Assembly: GCF_014197105.1 (NCBI RefSeq)
Contig: NZ_JACIEV010000011.1
Span: 1 to 64,000 of the forward strand
DNA length: 64,000 nt
Source: Sphingomonas jinjuensis
Lineage (GTDB): Bacteria; Pseudomonadota; Alphaproteobacteria; Sphingomonadales; Sphingomonadaceae
Reading direction: 5' to 3'
Numbering within the stretch: the stretch's first letter is position 1; every line of letters begins with the position of its first letter. This document shows, piece by piece, positions 1 to 6,564 of this stretch. The notes beneath the pieces were generated by a model, which was not told the origin of the DNA, ran no database searches, and saw nothing but the letters and a program-made list of their open reading frames with translations. The translations under genes were made by a program, and so were the position numbers.

Positions 1-31
1 TCTCCTCGGGCTTGTGCTTCTTCGAAGGCAT
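1..31 (-). CDS. IS3-family transposase OrfA, N-terminal 10 residues (partial)
   Basis: The minus-strand reading starts ATG and gives MPSKKHKPEE before the window ends. A basic start followed by a KPEE motif is typical of the helix-turn-helix OrfA of many IS3-family elements (usual continuation EII.KLRE). Only ten codons are present, so the assignment rests on this motif plus the terminal sequence next to it. Confidence 0.5.
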   Translation of the reverse strand, partial: MPSKKHKPEE

Positions 32-94
32 TCGTCGTCCCTTCCTTGATCCAGACTGTCATAGTCGATGGACCACTCAGAAGGGGGCAGCTCA
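1..94 (-). mobile_element. IS3-type insertion sequence, 5' end only (truncated by window edge)
   Basis: Read on the minus strand this is the left end of an insertion sequence: a terminus beginning TGAGCTGCCCCCTTCTGAG, a short leader, then the first codons of a transposase OrfA. A TG start at the tip and an OrfA start about 60 bases inside fit the IS3 family. The element continues beyond the window, so its other end and any target duplication cannot be seen. It sits inside the reading frame of a DUF3592-like gene, which it disrupts. Confidence 0.6.
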
Positions 95-480
95 CCCAGA
101 AGACGCACAAAAAAGCAGCGCTCCTCAGGCCATCAAGATTTACGCGGTCTGGATCGCGGGTATCGTAGAAAATCCGCATGGTGGGCATCACCGTTTTGCC
201 GCGAGTGACCACTCGGATCACTGTCGCTTGATGGTGCCGGCCTGCAGCATCGGCGTAATCAATCCGCACCTTCGTATACCGACCGGACCTGGCATCGGTG
301 AAAGGGCGTAACCTCAACGATGCGAACGGCCTGCGATCATCGAGACGCTCTGCCTCCGAGTAGTCGCTGCCAACCGTCACGGCTTCGGCTGAACGCCACC
401 AATGGGCTCTATCCCACGCCTGCCATCCATAGAAGAGGGCGCCGAATGTCGGACCGCCCACCAAGAACAGATAATCGCAT
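95..480 (-). pseudogene. DUF3592-like membrane protein gene, broken by IS insertion and probably frameshifted
   Basis: A minus-strand frame reads LFLVGGPTFGALFYGWQAW (a membrane segment), then a soluble stretch with YTKVRIDYADAAGRHHQAT and the end motif IFYDTRDPDRVNLDG, and enters a second hydrophobic segment just where the IS tip begins. That layout (membrane segment, beta-rich domain, 'Y.pr.P..v.ldG', second membrane segment) is the DUF3592 pattern. The only good start (ATG at 480, preceded by GGGAGA) lies in another frame, so a small indel within the first dozen codons is likely as well. From here up to about 605 I see no other gene. Confidence 0.55.
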
Positions 481-604
481 TCTCCCGGCTTTAGCGGACA
501 GTGCTGAAGATGCGGTTGATGAACGATCCGGCGCCAGGTTGTGGGGAGCCACCTCGACGTCGTCCAAGGCCATGAACGAACGGCTGGTTCAAGGGCTTCG
601 CGCG

Positions 605-634
605 GGAAAGCGGACATTCCGCTATCGCCCCAAT
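605..634 (+). repeat. Palindromic interspersed repeat, copy 1 (right half only)
   Basis: Carries the conserved right arm GAAAGCGGACATTCCGCT followed by ATCGCCCCAAT. The left half is degraded here. It is the first of seven copies between 0.6 and 3.6 kb. The arm itself folds as AGCGGA/TCCGCT. Confidence 0.8.
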
Positions 635-684
635 AGCGGACGTTGGTGGGACGAGCTAAGACATCCGCGAGGGAGCCGACCGTC

Positions 685-1032
685 ATGCTTCGTGCGCTGA
701 TCAACTGGATGGATCGAGATTGGGCGAGCCGTAGATATAATCCGGTGTTCGCTTTCGCGCAGCGCCTCGTCTGGGGTGTTCCGGTCTTCTTGAGCCTAGC
801 GGCCGTCGCCGCTCTTGAGAGTTTGGGCTCTTCGCACGACGATCCGCTCGTCCTTGGCGTTCTGGCGCTCGGTGGCGCAGGGATGTTCGCCATCATGCTC
901 GTGTCTCTTTACCGCTGGGCGGCTGGTTACAGCCGTTCCGACTATCAAGAGCGGGCAGCGGCAGAGCATCGGGAGCGAGTGTCCGCGCGGCAGGCGTTCT
1001 TCCGCCGTTGGTGGAACCCGGACGGCAGCTAA
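685..1032 (+). CDS. Small membrane protein, orphan
   Basis: A 115-residue protein beginning MLRALINWMDRDWASRRYN. This start is preferred over an in-frame ATG 42 bases upstream because GAGGGAG lies at the right distance before it. Two membrane segments are visible (about residues 25-45, PVFLSLAAVAAL, and 55-75, VLGVLALGGAGMFAIMLV), followed by a charged cytoplasmic tail rich in Arg and Glu ending RRWWNPDGS. I do not recognise a family. The stop codon abuts copy 2 of the palindromic repeat, as for other genes in this array. Confidence 0.65.
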   Translation: MLRALINWMDRDWASRRYNPVFAFAQRLVWGVPVFLSLAAVAALESLGSSHDDPLVLGVLALGGAGMFAIMLVSLYRWAAGYSRSDYQERAAAEHRERVSARQAFFRRWWNPDGS

Positions 1033-1033
1033 C

Positions 1034-1102
1034 CCACCAGGATCGGTCGTCCGGCCACGCCAGGGCGGCGCCCGAAAGCGGACGTTCCGCTATCGCCCCA
1101 AT
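1034..1102 (+). repeat. Palindromic interspersed repeat, copy 2
   Basis: Complete copy. The left half is CCACCAGGATCGGTCGTCCGG, split by a short variable part from the right arm GAAAGCGGACGTTCCGCT and the tail ATCGCCCCAAT. It starts one base after the stop codon of the upstream gene. A further conserved patch, CCGATAGCTGCCGATG, follows about 30 bases downstream and recurs after copy 3. Confidence 0.85.
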
Positions 1103-1149
1103 CGATACTGCGTGGCATGGCTCCGCACATTCCCGATAGCTGCCGATGT

Positions 1150-1377
1150 TCAGCTATGCCGCTTTGCAATCACAAGGAGCGCAATCCAAGCTGGGAAAAA
1201 CAGCAGCAGAAATGGGACCCAATCCGCCTCGGGGTAGCCGAAATGATCCAGGGTGGATTGGCCGAGGCTCGATCCGAGGTCCACGAAACAAACAGCGGCA
1301 GCTATGACCGCCCAGCCTTTCCAATGGCAGGGAATGTAGCTCCACAGAAGTTTGTAGAACCAAATCTCACGACGCAT
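1150..1377 (-). CDS. Small membrane protein, orphan
   Basis: A 75-residue protein starting MRREIWFYKLLWSYIPCHW. Longer in-frame starts run into repeat copy 3, so this internal ATG is preferred. Two hydrophobic segments are seen (WAVIAAAVCFVDLGSSLG and VPFLLLFFPAWIALLVIA), separated by a short polar link. The 'LLWSYIPCHWKGW' opening recalls small sphingomonad membrane proteins of unknown function; this is recognition from memory, not a search. It is flanked on both sides by repeat copies and transcribed against its neighbours. Confidence 0.6.
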   Translation of the reverse strand: MRREIWFYKLLWSYIPCHWKGWAVIAAAVCFVDLGSSLGQSTLDHFGYPEADWVPFLLLFFPAWIALLVIAKRHS

Positions 1378-1436
1378 AGTTGCCTCTGGGATGTCCGCTA
1401 TCGCGAACTTAGCGCCGAAAGCGGAGAGTCTGCAAA

Positions 1437-1504
1437 CCACCAGGAACGGTCGTCCGGTTCGCTGCCCCGTCGTCCGAAAGCGGACGTTCCGCTATCGCCC
1501 CAAT
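1437..1504 (+). repeat. Palindromic interspersed repeat, copy 3
   Basis: Complete copy: CCACCAGGAACGGTCGTCCGG, a spacer, then CGAAAGCGGACGTTCCGCT and ATCGCCCCAAT. Just upstream (about 1391-1428) are fragments TCCGCTATCGCG and GCCGAAAGCGGA, which look like a decayed extra copy. Confidence 0.85.
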
Positions 1505-1588
1505 CAAAGACGTTTTGGGCTGCCACCAGCTTGCCCGAAAGCTGCCGATGATCCAGCATGCAAAGCCGGTAGCTGGAAAGCATGACCC

Positions 1589-1918
1589 ATGAACGTCGTC
1601 GAACTTGATGCCCGACATTGGAACACGCCAGCGGACTTCTACAACGCGTTCTTGCGAAGGCTGGGCGCTTCTGATTGGCATGGAGAGAGCATCCCGGCCC
1701 TGGTTAACTCGATGATTGTTGGTGACAACATTGAGGGGGCTTTGCCCCTTCGAGTAATCGTGACGGGATTGAGCAAGACGAGTGAAGCTGCCTTCGACGA
1801 GTTGATAAAGGTGTTCTCCGCACTTGGACAATATGGCGCCGTAGCGCACATCACTGCTGATCGGGCATCGCTGGAGCTCGCCGACCATATGCCTGTCTTC
1901 CTCGATGGTGGATGCTAA
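1589..1918 (+). CDS. Barstar-like small protein
   Basis: A 109-residue soluble protein. The N-terminal half reads VELDARHWNTPADFYNAFLRRLG then DWHGESIPALVNSM, which follows the barstar (barnase inhibitor) pattern 'D...fy..l.......WHGrNLDAlwD.l', although the usual NLDAL is replaced by SIPAL. The C-terminal part LPLRVIVTGLSKTS..AFDELIKVF matches the second strand and helix of the fold. Barstars block secreted or injected ribonucleases. No barnase gene adjoins it, so it would be an orphan immunity protein or a family member with another role. The stop codon runs into repeat copy 4. Confidence 0.6.
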   Translation: MNVVELDARHWNTPADFYNAFLRRLGASDWHGESIPALVNSMIVGDNIEGALPLRVIVTGLSKTSEAAFDELIKVFSALGQYGAVAHITADRASLELADHMPVFLDGGC

Positions 1919-2003
1919 GCGGACCTTCTGCTTCCCACCAGGAACGGTCGTGCGGTCCGCTATGCGCGTCGGCTGAAGGCGGACGTTCCGCTGTCGGTCC
2001 AAA
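1919..2003 (+). repeat. Palindromic interspersed repeat, copy 4
   Basis: Shows both arms. The left GCGGACCTTCTGCTTC is a degenerate inverse of the right GAAGGCGGACGTTCCGC, with CCACCAGGAACGGTCGTGCGG between. It begins directly at the stop codon of the barstar-like gene and ends close to the stop of the convergent gene at 2022. Confidence 0.8.
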
Positions 2004-2021
2004 TGCGAAACACAGGGATCC

Positions 2022-2459
2022 TCAGCGTTGGCCGAGCGCCTTTATAGTGGCTGTCATGGCGTCATATGCATTGATTGCGCCGCGATCGCGCCCGTAGCGA
2101 CGTTGAGCAGATCGCAATCGCGCGATTGAAGCACGTTTGTTCACGACCGATCGAGCGATTCCTGCTCCCCAAAACCTCACATACGGCTTATCGCTTGCGA
2201 TCAGCCCGTACACAGTCGCGACCGTCTTTGGGTCGCTCAAACGGCAGTGCCGTTCATATACGTAGCCTGTCAGGTTAGACAGTACCTCGTAGCGCCGAAG
2301 ATCGCTCATCGGGCGATCGGCCCGTTCTAGCTCCTGAGCAACATGCTCCATCGAGCACATCCTGAATGCGAGTTGTTCGTCGGCCCGTCCTGGGCTTGCC
2401 AGCATGATCAATCCTACAACTGCGATGAGGCTAATGGCCAACCGAACAGCACTCCCCAT
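2022..2459 (-). CDS. Exported protein of unknown function
   Basis: A 145-residue protein whose start MGSAVRLAISLIAVVGLIML opens a classical signal peptide, with cleavage likely after ASPGRADE. The mature part is polar, with two Cys (FRMCSMEH and YERHCRLSD) that could form a disulfide, then YGLIASDKPYVRFWGAGIARSVV and a basic C-terminus. I recognise no domain. A longer in-frame start at 2522 would place a charged stretch before the signal peptide and is less likely. It lies between two repeat copies. Confidence 0.6.
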   Translation of the reverse strand: MGSAVRLAISLIAVVGLIMLASPGRADEQLAFRMCSMEHVAQELERADRPMSDLRRYEVLSNLTGYVYERHCRLSDPKTVATVYGLIASDKPYVRFWGAGIARSVVNKRASIARLRSAQRRYGRDRGAINAYDAMTATIKALGQR

Positions 2460-2603
2460 AAGACGACTCCATGATGAGCATCGGCACAATAATGCGAAAT
2501 ATACTTGTTGTACCCCGCCCACCTTGGGGCAAAGCCCCGTGATCGCTTTCTCGGGGGGCCGCAGTTTATATCATTGTTCGGAGGCAACCGGACAGACGGC
2601 GAC

Positions 2604-2680
2604 TCCCCCCCCCCCCCCCAGGATGCGTCGCCCGGCTATGCCTGGTCGCTGCCCGAAAGCGGACCGTCCGCTTACGCCCC
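2604..2680 (+). repeat. Palindromic interspersed repeat, copy 5, with a 15-base poly-C run
   Basis: The right arm is GAAAGCGGACCGTCCGCT plus TACGCCCC. The left half aligns as CCAGGATGCGTCGCCCGG. The usual pyrimidine stretch before CCAGGA has become an uninterrupted run of 15 C (2605-2619). Confidence 0.7.
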
Positions 2681-2716
2681 ACTTGCTGACATTCGGTAGC
2701 TCGGTAGTGTTCAAGC

Positions 2717-3136
2717 ATGAGAGCGTCTTTGTTAATCGCAGCCCTGCTTCTCACCTCAGGCTGCGCGGGTGTTCGGCCTTGGCTCAAGCGCGATCTGACA
2801 TACCGCGACTTGCAGAAGCACAGGACAGCGCTCATCGGCCAAAGGGTGAGCGTCCGCGCGGCTGTAGAGAGGCGATTTACGGGCGGTTCACCTCCAATTC
2901 TATGGCTTTCCGCCGCTGCCCGCGCGCATGCATTTGGTCCCAGCCGAGCAAATTTTTGCATGTGGGCTGACGACAGCACAGGGAAACTTGCCTCGCTGGC
3001 ACCTTGGACGATTGTCCGTGTGCAAGGAGTGCTGCATGCTGATGACAGCGTCGAACCCAAGGTGATGGAGTGCCCGAGCACGCTGACGGTCACGACGAGC
3101 CTGATCGAGGTTTCACCAGCGGGTTCAACACGCTGA
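2717..3136 (+). CDS. Lipoprotein with possible OB-fold domain
   Basis: A 139-residue protein with signal sequence MRASLLIAALLLTSGC, where LTSGC is a lipobox, so it is predicted to be lipid-anchored in the envelope. The mature part (LTYRDLQKHRTALIGQRVSV...AAVERRF, later WTIVRVQGVLHAD) resembles the small OB-like 'tRNA_anti-like' domains of bacterial lipoproteins; this is tentative. It lies between repeat copies 5 and 6, and its stop codon falls at the left arm of copy 6. Confidence 0.6.
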   Translation: MRASLLIAALLLTSGCAGVRPWLKRDLTYRDLQKHRTALIGQRVSVRAAVERRFTGGSPPILWLSAAARAHAFGPSRANFCMWADDSTGKLASLAPWTIVRVQGVLHADDSVEPKVMECPSTLTVTTSLIEVSPAGSTR

Positions 3137-3140
3137 TTGC

Positions 3141-3222
3141 TAACGTCCGCTTTCCACCACGATCGGCCGTCCGCTGATGCCGAGGCGTCGCCCGAAAGCG
3201 GACGTTCCGCTATCGCCCCAAT
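3141..3222 (+). repeat. Palindromic interspersed repeat, copy 6 (best-preserved arms)
   Basis: A perfect 13-base inverted repeat, AACGTCCGCTTTC and GAAAGCGGACGTT, encloses CCACCACGATCGGCCGTCCG and a spacer. The tail TCCGCTATCGCCCCAATTG follows. The region downstream reads GCCGACATCCGG, matched after copy 5 by GCTGACATTCGG. Confidence 0.9.
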
Positions 3223-3284
3223 TGCCGACATCCGGATGCAACGGTTAGGCTGCCACAACAGCGCGAAAGACGGAAAGATTCACG

Positions 3285-3518
3285 ATGGGGCGCACACTCA
3301 AAATATTTCTGGTTGCCGGGGGAGCGCTAATCGTGCTTTTGGCCGTTCTTACAGTCACAACCCTTGGAGACTGCGCATCTCTCGAAGCTGAGGAGCGATG
3401 TTTGGCGGCCAAGTCCGAGGCCTTCACCTCTTATGCTCCACTTGCGCTCCTCGCTTACGCGGCTGGCGCTGTGCTTATCTGGCGCTTCCCACGCATTCTG
3501 CGGTGGCCGCGAAAGTGA
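3285..3518 (+). CDS. Small two-TM membrane protein, orphan
   Basis: A 77-residue protein, MGRTLKIFLVAGGALIVLLA at the N-terminus (membrane segment or signal anchor), a short loop with two Cys (GDCASLEAEERCLAAK), a second segment YAPLALLAYAAGAVLIW and a basic tail RFPRILRWPRK. No family recognised. It lies between repeat copies 6 and 7 in the orphan-gene array. Confidence 0.6.
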   Translation: MGRTLKIFLVAGGALIVLLAVLTVTTLGDCASLEAEERCLAAKSEAFTSYAPLALLAYAAGAVLIWRFPRILRWPRK

Positions 3519-3540
3519 AGGGGCCGCTATTTTTCCGCAG

Positions 3541-3624
3541 CGTAACAGCCTCTTCCCACCACGATCGGCCGTCCGCTGATGCCGAGGCGATCGCCGAAAG
3601 CGGACGTTCCGCTATCGCGTCAAT
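3541..3624 (+). repeat. Palindromic interspersed repeat, copy 7
   Basis: CCACCACGATCGGCCGTCCG is nearly identical to copy 6 and is followed by CGAAAGCGGACGTTCCGCT and ATCGCGTCAAT. The left arm is decayed (AACAGCCTCTTCC). From 3625 to 3913 I see no gene and no further repeat. Confidence 0.85.
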
Positions 3625-3913
3625 ACCGGACGCCACCCCGAGCGTATCAAGGGCATATCCAGCCCGCTGCGTCCCTTTGCACACGTACGCTTTTGCGTCC
3701 CGATCCGGCACGTCGCTGGTTTGTCATGAAATTCCACGCGACAAGTCCCGTTGGTAAGCTCAACGTGTGATTAATTGATCGGCCGTCTCAGGGAGAGCGG
3801 GTGGTCATCGGGGGCTTTGGGGAAGGACGTGCCACCGCGCACGATGCTTCTCGGATTGCCTGCACCACTTTTGCCGCGCCAAACAGGGGCGTCATTCTAC
3901 GCGGGGATTTTCC

Positions 3914-4549
3914 ATGAGGAAGTTGTGTTTTGCCGTTCTGGTCGCGTCGTCGGCCGTCATCGCTGCTCCAGCGAATGCCGTTACCACAGTCACGAGCGGA
4001 TCGGTTTCATCGGCGCACCTTTTTTCGCCGGCTGTCAATCTCAGCACCACTCCTGTCACCTACTCCGTGTTCAACGGCGGTACTTTCCAGGTCACGGGCT
4101 CTGGCGATCTCAGTGCAGCGAGTGGCCGCACCGGCACGCTAAACGGTAGCATCAATTTCTCCAAGACCGTGGGTACGGTGCTGGCGCAGACCCTGACCGA
4201 CCTGTTCGTCTTTAGCGATGGCAATGGCGGCACCTACAACTTCTCAGGCACCACCGTTCAGACAGTGACGTTTTCTGACACTCCTGGCATCACTACGTCA
4301 GGTTCATTCAAGGTCTTTGGCTCGCTGATCGATACCAACCTTGGCGTCGGTGCTACTGCATCGACATTGACTATCTCGTTCAACTCGACCGGTAGCTCGG
4401 CGTATTCCAGCAGCGCTACGATGTCGATCGGTGGAGTTGCTCCTGCTGTCCCCGAACCCGCTACTTGGGCGATGATGCTCGTTGGCTTCGGCATGATCGG
4501 CGCAGCGTCGCGTTACCGTCGTCGGAGCACCGCCGCTACCTTCGCCTAA
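3914..4549 (+). CDS. PEPxxWA-CTERM exported protein
   Basis: A 211-residue protein with signal peptide MRKLCFAVLVASSAVIAAPA. The low-complexity Ser/Thr/Gly-rich body has beta-type repeats (TVTSGSVSSAHLFSP, NFSKTVGTVLAQTLTDLFVF). The C-terminal sorting signal starts VPEPATWAMMLVGFGMIG, followed by the basic tail RYRRR. PEPxxWA-CTERM proteins of sphingomonads are exported and processed by an exosortase-like system, with likely roles in the surface or exopolysaccharide matrix. A strong hairpin follows the gene, so it is probably monocistronic. Confidence 0.85.
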   Translation: MRKLCFAVLVASSAVIAAPANAVTTVTSGSVSSAHLFSPAVNLSTTPVTYSVFNGGTFQVTGSGDLSAASGRTGTLNGSINFSKTVGTVLAQTLTDLFVFSDGNGGTYNFSGTTVQTVTFSDTPGITTSGSFKVFGSLIDTNLGVGATASTLTISFNSTGSSAYSSSATMSIGGVAPAVPEPATWAMMLVGFGMIGAASRYRRRSTAATFA

Positions 4550-4576
4550 CGCTTTGACCCCGTTAGGTTGAGGGGG

Positions 4577-4605
4577 GCCGTCAGCTGAGAAGCTGACGGC
4601 TCTTC
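4577..4605 (+). terminator. Rho-independent-like terminator hairpin
   Basis: A perfect 10-base stem GCCGTCAGCT / AGCTGACGGC with a GAGA tetraloop, followed by TCTTCTC. It lies 28 bases after the stop codon of the PEPxxWA gene. Confidence 0.75.
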
Positions 4606-4676
4606 TCGTCGATCGGCACGCGTCGTCTTAATCCCTTCCCAAGCTAGGTTCATTATTCGGGTAGTGAGGATGGGGG

Positions 4677-4985
4677 ATGCCGACGATGAAATGGACTTCT
4701 GACCAAGATCGCCGATTGGCCATGCTCTACGCGGCAGGCTCTACCGCTGCGGCTATCGCTGACGAGATGGGTTTGGCGGTGTCGTCGGTGCGGACCCGCG
4801 TGAGCACACTGGGCCTCTTGCGCCGTCGCACCCGTTCAAACCCCCACGGGGCGGGAAACATGGCGTGGGTCATTGGACCTGCATTGGCGTCCGCTCTCCC
4901 GGTGCCCTCAGAAAGCTTTGCAGTGGATCTGTTGTCCAAGCTCACTGGCGGCATTGAGCCGAGCAGCGATCGTCCTTTGGTATGA
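4677..4985 (+). CDS. Small HTH protein, SANT/GcrA-like
   Basis: A 102-residue protein. Residues 4-47 (MKWTSDQDRRLAMLYAAG, IADEMGLAVSSVRTRVSTLGL) form a helix-turn-helix of the Myb/SANT type, like the N-terminus of GcrA ('W......L..l...G.s...IA..lG.....v..r...LGL'). The C-terminal half has no recognisable domain. The first ATG is preceded by GTGAGGATGGGGG; an ATG three codons on is an alternative start. It probably binds DNA. Not enough is visible to call it GcrA. Confidence 0.6.
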   Translation: MPTMKWTSDQDRRLAMLYAAGSTAAAIADEMGLAVSSVRTRVSTLGLLRRRTRSNPHGAGNMAWVIGPALASALPVPSESFAVDLLSKLTGGIEPSSDRPLV

Positions 4986-5067
4986 GGGGTTGCCGATGCG
5001 TGCCCGCGGTCGTGCAGGCACTGATTACGCCCTTGTCCAGCCGCTTGAGCGCTTTAGGCTGCTCATC

Positions 5068-5262
5068 ATGGATGAAACGCTCAGCGCAGCCCTCGACCAC
5101 CTCCGCCGTTTTCGAGCGACCTTCAACGCGGGCGACCATGTGGACGAGGAAAGCGGGCTTACCGCCGATGATCTTGACGCCATCCTCGCTGCGATCGAGC
5201 CGCCGGCTGATCTTGAATCCGGTGGTTCGCTATCGATCGATGATCTGGGCGACGTCGCCTAA
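5068..5262 (+). CDS. Small acidic protein
   Basis: A 64-residue, strongly acidic protein (MDETLSAALDHLRRFRATFN, then ADDLDAILAAIEPPADLE, SIDDLGDVA), predicted helical. An in-frame start at 4996 would add 24 basic residues of poor quality. It lies just before the receiver protein gene, perhaps co-transcribed. Function unknown. Confidence 0.5.
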   Translation: MDETLSAALDHLRRFRATFNAGDHVDEESGLTADDLDAILAAIEPPADLESGGSLSIDDLGDVA

Positions 5263-5329
5263 GCAATGATTGGCCGCGTGGCGGGCCATCATGCATTCGA
5301 CCTTCATACATGCAGGCTATCCCGAGCCA

Positions 5330-5776
5330 ATGATGATTCCATCCGACGCAATCACCGTGCTGGCCGTGGAGGACGATCCAACGGTTTTGATGGTCCTGGA
5401 GGATGCTCTTGCGGATCGCGGCTACAGCGTCGTGAGCGCCCGCAACAGCGGCGAAGCGCTCCACGCTCTCGGCAGTGAAGCCTACGCCGTTGATGTGCTG
5501 GTTGCCGACATCCGCCTTGGCGGCGGCATCGATGGGTGGGAGATCGCGAGATGTGCACGCGAGATCAAGCCTGATTTGCCCATCGTCTACGTAACCGGTG
5601 ACAGCTACACCGACTTTGCGAGCGAAGGTGTCCCTGGCAGCATCGTCCTCAAGAAGCCCTTCAGCCTCCCCGAACTTGTAGGGAGTATCCGTGCATTGCT
5701 CGGAGGCGGGGAGGTCACGAGGGCGGAGGCCGAAAGGAAGTCATCGCCTTCGGCCAAAACCGAGGGCGTAAGCTGA
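5330..5776 (+). CDS. Single-domain response regulator receiver protein
   Basis: A 148-residue receiver: acidic cluster E14-D15-D16 (LAVEDD), phospho-acceptor D60 (VLVADIRLGGGIDGWE), switch Thr in IVYVTGD and the conserved Lys in LKKPF. There is no output domain; a polar tail follows. Such stand-alone receivers act as phosphate shuttles or partners of other kinases. The start is uncertain: in-frame ATG at 5291 and TTG at 5270 also exist, but the receiver fold begins shortly after 5330. The SRAP gene follows 3 bases after the stop. Confidence 0.8.
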   Translation: MMIPSDAITVLAVEDDPTVLMVLEDALADRGYSVVSARNSGEALHALGSEAYAVDVLVADIRLGGGIDGWEIARCAREIKPDLPIVYVTGDSYTDFASEGVPGSIVLKKPFSLPELVGSIRALLGGGEVTRAEAERKSSPSAKTEGVS

Positions 5777-5779
5777 GCG

Positions 5780-6409
5780 ATGTGCAACCGCGCGCGCTTC
5801 GCTGGCGAGCCTGAGACGCTGCACGAGCGATTCGGCGCCGGCTGGCTGACCGATAAGCCGCGCGACAATCGCTTCGATCCTAAGGAACTGCGCCCAAAGA
5901 GTCGGGCCTACGTGGTGCGCGAGCAAGGCGGCGCCCGCGGAATCGATGTCATGGGCTGGGATGTCCTGGGCGGCGGCGCCAAGTGGCCGATGACCAACGT
6001 CCGCAATCTGGCACTTACTCAATGGACGCGGCTCGCGGAGCGTCCAGAGAACCGCTGTCTGGTTCCCCTGACGGAATTTGCGGAGTTCACCCCCGAGAAG
6101 CACGACCTGGGCGATGGTAAGCCGCCGCTGAAAGGCGAGATGTGGTTCAGCGTGACCGATCAGCCCGTCTTTGCGGTGGCAGGGTTTTGGCAGCGCACAG
6201 CTGCCGGCAACGGCTTCGCGATGGTCACCTGCGACGCCAATGAGCTGGTGGCGCCGATCCATCCCAAGGCGATGGTCACGATCCTTTACCCAGACGACTG
6301 GTCAACTTGGCTAAACGGCTCGCTAGACGACGTTCGCCGCCTTCAACGCCCGTATCCTGCCGATCAGATGAGGGTCCGAGGTCCGGTGTTTCCGACGCGG
6401 GTGCGATGA
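5780..6409 (+). CDS. SRAP (HMCES/YedK-like) abasic-site processing protein
   Basis: A 209-residue protein with all SRAP hallmarks: Cys2 directly after Met (thiazolidine cross-link to abasic DNA), NVRNL around residue 73, the acidic TEFAEF motif with Glu102 near position 100, and His161 in APIHPKAM. The family shields and processes abasic sites in single-stranded DNA during replication and often lies in SOS or accessory regions. It follows the receiver gene by 3 bases, suggesting co-transcription. The C-terminus is short after the His motif but within family range. Confidence 0.9.
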   Translation: MCNRARFAGEPETLHERFGAGWLTDKPRDNRFDPKELRPKSRAYVVREQGGARGIDVMGWDVLGGGAKWPMTNVRNLALTQWTRLAERPENRCLVPLTEFAEFTPEKHDLGDGKPPLKGEMWFSVTDQPVFAVAGFWQRTAAGNGFAMVTCDANELVAPIHPKAMVTILYPDDWSTWLNGSLDDVRRLQRPYPADQMRVRGPVFPTRVR

Positions 6410-6525
6410 TCTCACGCAAGCCCAAGGTGCATTGTGCCTTACATTCTTAATGTTCTGTCCCAATCTGAAACAATGTCGCTTTTGTCCAATCACGTAGTGT
6501 ATCGGACGGTTAACCGCTTGTTTCA

Positions 6526-6543
6526 GGCGTGAATATTCACGCC
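6526..6543 (+). promoter_or_regulatory. 18-base perfect palindrome, candidate operator
   Basis: GGCGTGAATATTCACGCC is self-complementary and lies 22 bases before the start codon of the second PEPxxWA gene, just ahead of its ribosome-binding site. It could be an operator or a leader hairpin. No cognate regulator is known. Confidence 0.5.
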
Positions 6544-6564
6544 GGGGGCAACACAGGGGGATTT

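Noticed and set aside
1409..2002. Minus-strand frame of 197 codons over the barstar-like gene
   Set aside because: Begins and ends in translated repeats (GAIAERPLS, RTTVPGG) and covers a better-supported gene on the other strand.
2566..3258. Long minus-strand open frame of 230 codons across repeat copies 5 and 6
   Set aside because: It is opposite the lipoprotein gene, lacks a recognisable domain and contains translated repeat sequence (ERPLSGDASASADGRSW); a shadow of the GC-rich repeats.
605..3624. Palindromic repeats considered as a CRISPR array
   Set aside because: Copies are separated by whole genes of varying length, differ in sequence and have no regular spacers or cas genes.
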